A stretch of 64,000 bases of DNA, taken from the NCBI GenBank assembly GCA_016718825.1, contig JADKCL010000010.1, positions 124,001-188,000 of the forward strand, written 5' to 3'. Position 1 is the first letter of the stretch. Every line of letters begins with the position of its first letter. This DNA comes from Bacteroidota bacterium (GTDB taxonomy: Bacteria; Bacteroidota; Bacteroidia; J057; JADKCL01). Positions 44,761 to 50,175 of this stretch are shown here, one piece after another. The notes under the pieces are model-generated. The model saw only the letters and a program-made list of their open reading frames with translations, was not told the origin of the DNA and made no database searches. The translations under genes were made by a program, and so were the position numbers.

Positions 44761-45266
44761 ATGAAAGGCCTGACTAAAATATTGATGACAATTCTCTTGG
44801 GCTTAATGGGAGGGCTCTGTTCCAAAATGAACGCACAAATGTGTTGTGGGACGTTTGCCTTCACTTTGGCAGCCGATAGTGCAGTAACTTCAAAAACACA
44901 AAAATCAATTGCAAAGGTATCTTGTAAGATAATGGCTTCCTATTCAAGAAAAATATTTAAAGGAGAGAAATTGAAACTGGGAGAGGAAGGTTACTACTTG
45001 GCTGGATTCTGGCCGTGGTCAGAGTTGAAGATTAAAATTAAATTAGATTGCAAACAAATGACAATTAGCGTAAAAGAGCTTCCAGCTTATACCTCTCAAA
45101 GTTATGCGATCTTGGGGCTGACATTCCAAAAAGGCAATTTTGCCATTGATGAGAAAGCTTATACCGTCTGGCTTCAAGAAAATCTCAAAGCTGAAAAAGA
45201 GGGTATGTTCAGGGACATTACCTCGTCCCCATCCAATTTCTAAAACCATTTCAAAAAGAAAAATAA
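44761..45266 (+). pseudogene. Frameshifted CCG secreted protein, cassette 1
   Basis: The open frame ends at 45243 (160 aa) but the natural C-terminus is displaced. Relative to the other copies one base is missing near 45205-45210. Adding it restores GHYLVPIQFLKPFQKEK, matching GFRLIPIEFVKPIQKGK of cassette 2, and ends at the TAA at 45264-45266 as in the other copies. The N-terminal signal peptide (MILLGLMGGLCSKMNAQ type) and MCCGTFAF are intact. The mature domain is much diverged from cassettes 2 and 3. It could be a recent pseudogene or an assembly error. Confidence 0.75.
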
Positions 45267-45397
45267 TGGCAGCTACAGTCTTTTATCCACCATTGTCCTC
45301 GATTGTACAGCTCGATTTTCTTCCTGAGCAGTTGGGATTTGGAAAGTCTCCAACACCTCATAGAGCGTGTGACAGATATCATCTTGCACGGAATTAA
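45266..45397 (+). CDS. Possible coupled small ORF, cassette 1
   Basis: This 43-codon frame starts at an ATG overlapping the restored stop of cassette 1 (TAATG). It encodes MAATVFYPPLSSIVQLDFLP and so on. The same frame, almost base-identical, follows cassette 2, and a longer version follows cassette 3. Conservation could equally be due to recent DNA duplication, so coding is uncertain. No function is suggested. Confidence 0.3.
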   Translation: MAATVFYPPLSSIVQLDFLPEQLGFGKSPTPHRACDRYHLARN

Positions 45398-45410
45398 ACC
45401 CTGATATGTA

Positions 45411-45914
45411 ATGAAAGATCTGACTAAAGTATTGATGATACTTCTCTTGGGCTTGATGGGAGGACTCTGTTCCAAAATGAACGCCCAAGTATGCTGTGGC
45501 ACGTTCGCAGTCCGTCTTTTCACTGCCGAGCAAGTGGTCGTATCGGACGACAAACCTATTCTTAAGACATCGTATAAAGTCGTCAATCTTTATGATAGAC
45601 GAGTCGATTTAAAGGAGCCTTTGGAAAAGAGAGACGGTTACTTCGCTGTAGGTATGAGACCGCATTCCAAGATTCTGATTACATTTAAAATGAAATGCAA
45701 ACGCATGACAATCACCGCAAAAAATCTGCCAGGCTACAACTCGAGAAGCTATGCCATCGCAGCGTTGCAATTCAAGAAGGGAGACTACTTTGTTGATGAA
45801 GCATTGCTCGATGCATGGTGCGATGACCATCCAGAGATAGAAAAAGAAGGAATGTTTCTGGGATTTCGCCTGATCCCTATAGAATTTGTGAAACCAATAC
45901 AAAAAGGAAAATAA
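45411..45914 (+). CDS. Secreted CCG protein, cassette 2
   Basis: The protein is 167 aa. The signal peptide (LLLGLMGGLCSKMNAQ) is followed directly by VCCGTFAV. The mature domain has a beta-rich pattern with YFAVGMRPHSKILITFKM, CKRMTITAKNLPG and FRLIPIEFVKPIQKGK. It is almost identical to cassette 3 over the first 105 residues and then diverges in the last 60. It corresponds to the N-terminal half of the 464-aa protein at 43.3 kb. Its stop overlaps the start of a small ORF. The function is unknown; secretion to the periplasm or surface is inferred. Confidence 0.75.
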   Translation: MKDLTKVLMILLLGLMGGLCSKMNAQVCCGTFAVRLFTAEQVVVSDDKPILKTSYKVVNLYDRRVDLKEPLEKRDGYFAVGMRPHSKILITFKMKCKRMTITAKNLPGYNSRSYAIAALQFKKGDYFVDEALLDAWCDDHPEIEKEGMFLGFRLIPIEFVKPIQKGK

Positions 45915-46045
45915 TGGCAGCGACAGTCTTTTATCCACCATTGTCCTCGATTGTACAGCTCGATTTTCTTCCTGAGCAGTTGGGATTTGGAAGGTCTCCA
46001 ACACCTCATAGAGCGTGTGACAGATATCATCTTGCACGGAATTAA
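45914..46045 (+). CDS. Possible coupled small ORF, cassette 2
   Basis: This 43-codon frame overlaps the preceding stop by TAATG and is nearly identical to the one after cassette 1. The frame of the main gene is also open past its stop, ending DLEGLQHLIERVTDIILHGIKP, so this DNA may be a remnant of a longer protein rather than a separate gene. Low certainty. Confidence 0.3.
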   Translation: MAATVFYPPLSSIVQLDFLPEQLGFGRSPTPHRACDRYHLARN

Positions 46046-46058
46046 ACCCTGATATGTA

Positions 46059-46562
46059 ATGAAAGATCTGACTAAAGTATTGATGATACTTCTCTTGGGC
46101 TTGATGGGAGGACTCTGTTCCAAAATGAACGCCCAAGTATGCTGTGGAACGTTCGCAGTCCGTCTTTTCACCGCCGAGCAAGTGGTCGTATCGGACGACA
46201 AACCTATTCTTAAGACATCGTATAAAGTCGTCAATCTTTATGATAGACGAGTCGATTTAAAGGAGCCTTTGGAAAAGAGAGACGGTTACTTCGCTGTAGG
46301 CATGAGACCGAATTCCAAGATTGTGATTACATTTAAAATGAAATGCAAACGCATGACAATCACCGCAAAAAATCTTCCTGCTTACGATACGCGAAGCTAT
46401 GCAATCTCTATGCTGCAATTCAAGAAAGGTGATTTCTTTGTTGATGAAGCACTGCTTGGAGCATGGTGCGAAGAACACCCGGAGAGAGAGAAGGAAGGGA
46501 TTTTCCGAGGATATCGTCTCATTCCCATTGAATTTGTGAAACCATTTCAAAAAGGAAAATAA
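46059..46562 (+). CDS. Secreted CCG protein, cassette 3
   Basis: The protein is 167 aa with the same layout as cassette 2: signal peptide, then VCCGTFAV, then a beta-rich domain. Differences cluster after residue 105 (AYDTRSYAISMLQFKKGDFF, GAWCEEHPEREKEGIFRGYR), while the first 100 codons are almost base-identical to cassette 2. This suggests recent duplication or gene conversion of the 5' part. The stop overlaps the start of a 67-codon ORF. The function is unknown. Confidence 0.75.
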   Translation: MKDLTKVLMILLLGLMGGLCSKMNAQVCCGTFAVRLFTAEQVVVSDDKPILKTSYKVVNLYDRRVDLKEPLEKRDGYFAVGMRPNSKIVITFKMKCKRMTITAKNLPAYDTRSYAISMLQFKKGDFFVDEALLGAWCEEHPEREKEGIFRGYRLIPIEFVKPFQKGK

Positions 46563-46765
46563 TGGCAGCGACAGTCTTTTATCCACCTTTGTCCTCGATT
46601 GTACAGCTCGATTTTCTTCCTGAGCAGTTGGACTTTATCCATACGGGATTGAGCAGATTGCTCAACGACCTGTATTACAAGGACTTGCAAGTATCAATAA
46701 AGTGCGCGTGGAGACAGCGCATTTTACAGCTTGTCACTGATGAGCAAGAAACGACTGGACCTTGA
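46562..46765 (+). CDS. Coupled ORF after cassette 3, longest form
   Basis: This 67-codon frame starts within the preceding stop (TAATG). The first 23 residues are the same as in the copies after cassettes 1 and 2 (MAATVFYPPLSSIVQLDFLP). From there the sequence differs and continues as DFIHTGLSRLLNDLYYKDLQ, a plausible amphipathic helix. It ends 37 bases before the tRNA array. Coding is possible but not shown. Confidence 0.35.
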   Translation: MAATVFYPPLSSIVQLDFLPEQLDFIHTGLSRLLNDLYYKDLQVSIKCAWRQRILQLVTDEQETTGP

Positions 46766-46802
46766 ACTTCAAACTCAATTTTCCGCCGTGGCGGAAAATT
46801 TG

Positions 46803-46874
46803 GGTGCAAGCCGGGAATCGAACCCGAATCTCCAGAATCACAGTCTGGTATGCTGACCTTTGCAACACAAGCAC
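46803..46874 (-). tRNA. tRNA-His (GTG), copy 1
   Basis: A 72-nt cloverleaf can be drawn: anticodon stem CCAGA/TCTGG with loop CTGTGAT (anticodon at 46839-46841) and T arm TCGGG-TTCGATT-CCCGG. The extra 5' G at 46875 pairs with C73, the tRNA-His hallmark. The acceptor stem has two adjacent U-U mismatches (positions 5-68 and 6-67), which all three His copies share. It ends the array. Confidence 0.85.
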
Positions 46875-46990
46875 CATTTGAAGTTTGAGTTCAAGCGCAC
46901 AGTTCGAGGTAAGGCTTCAGTTCCAAACCCAAACTCTTGAACTGCTTCTTCGAACTCCGAACTCAATGTTCTGCCATGGCGGAACATTTG

Positions 46991-47062
46991 GGTGCAAGCC
47001 GGGAATCGAACCCGAATCTCCAGAATCACAGTCTGGTATGCTGACCTTTGCAACACAAGCAC
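46991..47062 (-). tRNA. tRNA-His (GTG), copy 2
   Basis: Its 72 nt are identical to copy 1, including the 5' extra G at 47063 and the U-U mismatches. It belongs to the duplicated Ser-Tyr-His block. Confidence 0.85.
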
Positions 47063-47181
47063 CATTTGAAGTTTGAGTTCGAGTTAAAGAGCACAGTTCG
47101 AGATGATTCAGGCACGATGCCAAAACCCTCTAACCGTTTCCTCGAACTCCGAACTCAATTTTCCGCCAAGGCGGAAAATTG

Positions 47182-47253
47182 TGGGTTGGGCAGGAATCGA
47201 ACCTGCTCTTTACGGGGTTACAATCCGGTGCCATACCTTATGGCTTCCAACCC
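47182..47253 (-). tRNA. tRNA-Tyr (GTA)-like, copy 1
   Basis: It has 72 nt with a perfect acceptor stem GGGTTGG/CCAACCC, D stem GCC/GGC and T arm GCAGG-TTCGATT-CCTGC. Reading the loop as TTGTAAC gives anticodon GTA (Tyr), but the anticodon stem then has mismatches at both ends; reading it as an 8-nt loop ATTGTAAC gives an alternative TGT (Thr). It has a short (5-nt) variable region, unlike normal bacterial tRNA-Tyr with a long arm. The identity is uncertain. Confidence 0.65.
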
Positions 47254-47356
47254 ATTTTGCGAAGCAAAATCCCTCTTCACGCACTCTCCCACTCACACTA
47301 ACCATCGTTGTTTCAGTGTGAGTTGGAGTGTGAGTTTTGAGTGGCTGCCCCTGCGG

Positions 47357-47443
47357 CAGCGGGCGGGAGACTCGAACTCCCAATTCCACAGTTGTAGAAC
47401 ATTTGCCTTCCAAGCAAATTCCTCGTCCAGCCGGACGCCCGCT
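47357..47443 (-). tRNA. tRNA-Ser (GGA)
   Basis: It has 87 nt, class II. The acceptor AGCGGGC/GCCCGCT is perfect, the anticodon stem is TTTGC/GCAAA with loop TTGGAAG (GGA), the variable arm TTCTAC-AACT-GTGGAA forms six pairs, and the T arm is GGGAG-TTCGAGT-CTCCC. The discriminator is G73, as expected for Ser. Only one base separates acceptor and D stem. Confidence 0.85.
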
Positions 47444-47549
47444 ATTTTGCGCAGCAAAATCTCTCCTTACTCACACTCCATCTCACACTGACCAATGTTA
47501 TTCAAGTGTGAGATAGAGCGTGAGATCAGAAGAAACGGCTGCGCCGTTG

Positions 47550-47622
47550 AGGGGAATGCAGGAATCGAACCTGCTCAATCTTGTTTTGCAGACAAGCGCC
47601 TTTGCCAATCAGCCAAATCCCC
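47550..47622 (-). tRNA. tRNA-Cys (GCA)
   Basis: It has 73 nt: acceptor GGGGATT/ATTCCCC with one U-U mismatch, D stem GCT/GGC, anticodon stem CTTGT/ACAAG with loop CTGCAAA (GCA), T arm GCAGG-TTCGATT-CCTGC, and U73, the Cys identity base. It stands between the two duplicated blocks. Confidence 0.9.
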
Positions 47623-47744
47623 TTTTGGAGTTTCAGTTTGAGTTATAGGAAACAGTTCGCGTCACGTAGGTAGCCCCCATCGCAATATCCTCGAACCGAT
47701 TCCACAAACTCCGAACTCAATGTTCCGCCATGGCGGAAAATTTG

Positions 47745-47815
47745 GGTGCAAGCCGGGAATCGAACCCGAATCTCCAGAATCACAGTCTGGTATGCTGACC
47801 TTGCAACACAAGCAC
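47745..47815 (-). tRNA. tRNA-His (GTG), copy 3
   Basis: It has 71 nt and is identical to the other His copies except for one base fewer in the D loop. It retains the 5' extra G (47816) and C73. Confidence 0.85.
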
Positions 47816-47934
47816 CATTTGGAGTTTGAGTTTGAGTTCAAGAGCACAGTTCGAGATGATTCAGGCACGATGCCAAAACCCTCTAACCGTTTCCTCGATC
47901 TCCGAACTCAATTTTCCGTCATGCCGGAAAATTG

Positions 47935-48003
47935 TGGGTTGGGCAGGAATCGAACCTGCTCTTTACGGGGTTACAATCCGGTGCCATACCTTATGGCCAA
48001 CCC
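47935..48003 (-). tRNA. tRNA-Tyr-like, copy 2, shortened D arm
   Basis: It has 69 nt and is identical to copy 1 except that three bases (AAG) at positions 8-10 are missing, so the acceptor runs directly into the D stem. This should impair folding. It is probably a decaying copy. Confidence 0.55.
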
Positions 48004-48107
48004 ATTTTGCGAAGCAAAATCCCTCTTCACTCACTCTCCCACTCACACTGTCCGTGGTTGTTTCAGTGTGAGTTGGAGTGTGAGATTGGAGTGGCTGCGC
48101 GGCGCAG

Positions 48108-48194
48108 CAGCGGGCGGGAGACTCGAACTCCCAATTCCCTCATCAGGAACTACCTGTTTTCAAGACAGGCCCCTCGTCCAGCCGGACGCCCGCT
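48108..48194 (-). tRNA. tRNA-Ser (TGA)
   Basis: It has 87 nt, class II, with the same acceptor and T arm as the Ser-GGA gene but anticodon stem CCTGT/ACAGG with loop CTTGAAA (TGA). The variable arm TTCCT-GATGA-GGGAA is different. G73 is present. Confidence 0.88.
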
Positions 48195-48305
48195 ATTTGG
48201 CGCAGCCAAATCCCTTCTTCTCACCCTCTCACTCACACTGAAGCCATATATGGTATATTTCAGTGTGAGAATGAGCGTGAGAGTGAAGAAACGGCTGCGC
48301 CGTGG

Positions 48306-48393
48306 AGGAAGGTGCGGGTTTCGAACCCGCGCGCCGGCTTTCACCGACGACCTGATTAGCAGTCAGGCGCAATAACCACTCTGCCAACCTTCC
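48306..48393 (-). tRNA. tRNA-Ser (GCT)
   Basis: It has 88 nt, class II: perfect acceptor GGAAGGT/ACCTTCC, D arm with GAGTGGTTAT loop, anticodon stem CCTGA/TCAGG with loop CTGCTAA (GCT), long variable arm and T arm GCGGG-TTCGAAA-CCCGC. It is the first gene of the array and differs in sequence from the other two Ser genes, so it is the most ordinary, probably housekeeping, member. Confidence 0.93.
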
Positions 48394-48723
48394 TTGTAAT
48401 AAAATTCTTTCTTCAATCAATTTCGCCTCGCATAAGAAGGAAAATCCACTCCTACAACATCCTCGAAATTCTATTCAGAATTCACTCAATCATTCAATTC
48501 CGCAATTTCAAATAACGAGCTCCATAGACATTATTATCCTGATCCGAAAGCCTCGGTGCAAATAAGAATTCCAGGAAAAAATCAACGCAATATGCTGCCA
48601 GAAGGCACAGCATTTGTGCCCAAATCAATCGCTAAAATTCGAAGAAGGTATTACGCAATGACAACAAAAAACCCGATCAATTGGACCGGGCGCTTCTGGA
48701 TATACTACTGAAAATCAATACTC
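48394..48723. other. Intergenic, no gene seen
   Basis: This AT-rich stretch lies upstream of the tRNA array (the array promoter would be expected here) and after the small peptide frame. A GATCAATTGGACCGGGC segment near 48676 resembles one arm of a terminator. No coding frame was recognised. Confidence 0.4.
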
Positions 48724-48846
48724 TCAGTCTCGATACCCGCACCCGGATGAATAGGAATAACTATGGGAATACGAACATGAGCATGCATGCAATACAAACG
48801 CTGTGGCTTGGACCATGTTATTTTCGATGTTGTTTTTCGTATTCAT
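48724..48846 (-). CDS. Possible small Cys/Ser/Tyr-rich peptide
   Basis: The product is 40 aa. The N-terminal half (MNTKNNIENNMVQATAFVL) looks like a leader; the C-terminal half (HACSCSYSHSYSYSSGCGYRD) is nearly all Cys, Ser, Tyr, His and Gly. Serines use four different codons (TCA, TCG, TCC, AGT), so the composition is not a simple DNA repeat and may be selected at protein level. The layout resembles a ribosomally made, modified peptide precursor, but no modifying enzyme or exporter is next to it. Weak candidate. Confidence 0.35.
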   Translation of the reverse strand: MNTKNNIENNMVQATAFVLHACSCSYSHSYSYSSGCGYRD

Positions 48847-49324
48847 TTTCTTAATGCGAATCCCGTTTGTGGAATCACTTTGCAAACATACGAACGATTT
48901 CCATATTTGATTCAATTATTTTTTAAATATTTCGAATTTAGTGATTGAATTGTTCGATTCGTGGATTGAACGGTTATTTCAGACTTCCATCATAATATGC
49001 ATCATTCATTTTCAAACTCATTTGTAATCGGTTGCGGACCAATTTTACTTTTTGTCCGATTCCCACAGATTTACAAGGTTGTCATGCTTTGCCTTCGTCG
49101 TCCATTCGCGTCGAATGTCCCGCTGAACTTCACAAGACTGAAAAGTCAGCGTTACAGCCTCACATCCATCTTTCGTACATTTTGAAAGGCATTGATGAGG
49201 ATTCGCAGGAATTTCCCCCATATTCCTTGATCAGCAACCCAATTTGCAGCACTTTCAGCAATTCGAAAGTTCAAAACCTGGTAAATGGGTGGTCCCCACA
49301 TTAATTTTGATGAAAACGAGAGAA
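48847..49324. other. Intergenic, no gene seen
   Basis: This AT-rich region is between the small peptide frame and the racemase gene. Short frames on the plus strand (49.0-49.3 kb) have no recognisable protein features. No clear promoter octamer was found. Confidence 0.4.
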
Positions 49325-50014
49325 ATGAAAACGATTGGACTGGTAGGCGGCATCGTTTGGCCTAGCACCATCGAATATTACAAGCTCCTCAATTCGGGAG
49401 TTAATGCGGCGTTGGGGAAGCATAACTTTTGCAAATGCATTGTCTATTCGCTTAATTTTCAAGAGATTCAAGACAACAATGCATCCGAAGACTGGGATGC
49501 AACCTACGAACTTCTGCTTGCAGCCTGTCAGAATCTGGTAAAGGCAGGGGCGGATGCGGTTTTGATTTGCGCAAATACAATGCATTTCGCCGCGGACAAA
49601 ATCCGCGCACATTTGCCGGTGCCGCTTATCCATATCGCCGAAGTGACTGGTGCTTCAATTGTGTCACAAGGCATCAAAACCGTTGCACTTCTTGGAACAC
49701 GCTACACGATGGAAATGGATTTTTACCAAAACAAGCTCAAAGCACTGGGAATTAGCGTATTCATCCCCTCAGAGGAAGACCGCGAATTCATTCATTCCAC
49801 GATTTACAACGAGCTTTCTTTTGGGGTATTGCTGCCCGAAACCAAGAAGAAATATCAGACAATCATTGAAAATATGGCTCGAATGGGCGCGGAGGCTGTA
49901 ATTTTGGGCTGCACCGAGATTCCGCTGCTCATTCAAGAAAATGATGTTTCGATCCCCGTATTTGACACAACAAAAATCCATGCCGAAGCAGCAGTAAAAT
50001 TCGTCTTGGGGTAA
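49325..50014 (+). CDS. Aspartate/glutamate racemase family protein
   Basis: The protein is 229 aa from the ATG at 49325 (ATG at 49310 also in frame). Both catalytic cysteines of the PLP-independent racemase fold are present, in LICANTMHFAAD and ILGCTEIPLLI, with HIAEVTGASI between. The N-terminal motif reads GLVGGIVWPST where most relatives have GGMSWEST. It is closest in layout to YgeA/RacX-type broad-specificity amino-acid racemases; substrate not predictable. It stands alone after the island. Confidence 0.85.
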   Translation: MKTIGLVGGIVWPSTIEYYKLLNSGVNAALGKHNFCKCIVYSLNFQEIQDNNASEDWDATYELLLAACQNLVKAGADAVLICANTMHFAADKIRAHLPVPLIHIAEVTGASIVSQGIKTVALLGTRYTMEMDFYQNKLKALGISVFIPSEEDREFIHSTIYNELSFGVLLPETKKKYQTIIENMARMGAEAVILGCTEIPLLIQENDVSIPVFDTTKIHAEAAVKFVLG

Positions 50015-50175
50015 TGGATGGAAAGTAAAAAATGGCCTTAGGTTTCATTTTTGCACAAATTTCGGCGCATGTTGGGGCACCTAGCCACCCCAAAACTGTG
50101 TAACAGGAATACATTTTTCTGCTTTGATGCCGCTTGCGCACAGCGTTGTTTGGTGGAATCAAAAACGAAATTGTC

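Larger units (their letters stand above)
44742..46765 (+). repeat. Tandem array of three secreted-protein cassettes, period about 648 bp
   Basis: Three units start at 44761, 45411 and 46059, each preceded by AAACCCTGATATGTAATGAAAG or a near-copy. Signal-peptide regions and the segment after each stop (ATGGCAGC-ACAGTC, CCGAGC-type) are nearly identical, while the middle of unit 1 is strongly diverged and units 2 and 3 differ mainly in their last 70 codons. The pattern is of conserved flanks with variable cores. Confidence 0.85.
46991..48194 (-). repeat. Segmental duplication of a Ser-Tyr-His tRNA block, offset about 752 bp
   Basis: The block Ser-GGA, Tyr-like, His (47443 down to 46991) matches Ser-TGA, Tyr-like, His (48194 down to 47745) in gene order, and the spacers are close to identical, e.g. 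the GAGCACAGTTCGAGATGATT segment and the GTGTGAGTTGGAGTGTGAG segment. Offsets between equivalent ends are 750-754 bases. The two Ser genes have changed anticodon and variable arm, so the duplication is not recent or has been altered by recombination. Confidence 0.85.
46777..48303. repeat. Palindromes bracketing array tRNAs
   Basis: Next to the 3' ends of His and Tyr copies are 11-bp stems of the AATTTTCCGCC / GGCGGAAAATT type (46777-46800, 46965-46988, 47157-47180, and weaker forms near 47720 and 47910). Next to the 3' ends of Ser and Cys genes are GCTGCGC/GCGCAGC or ACGGC/GCCGT stems (near 47345, 47536, 48094, 48291). At the 5' sides of Tyr and Ser genes are ATTTTGC-GAA-GCAAAAT or ATTTGGC-GCA-GCCAAAT. 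Longer GTGTGAG/CTCACAC hairpins of about 60 bases fill three spacers. Several base changes are compensated on the other arm. Confidence 0.8.

Noticed and set aside
46802..47623. CRISPR array.
   Set aside because: The repeats are tRNA genes and palindromes of varying length and spacing; there are no short uniform repeats with unique spacers and no cas genes.
46838..48375. Many open frames of 60-170 codons across the tRNA array, both strands (e.g. with GCKPGIEPESPESQSGML or GWAGIEPALYGVTIRCHTLW).
   Set aside because: They are translations of tRNA genes and their complements. The repeated peptides coincide exactly with T arms and anticodon arms.
41490..49325. Prophage or integrative element.
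   Set aside because: No integrase, transposase, structural or replication gene was recognised, so only the neutral term island is used.
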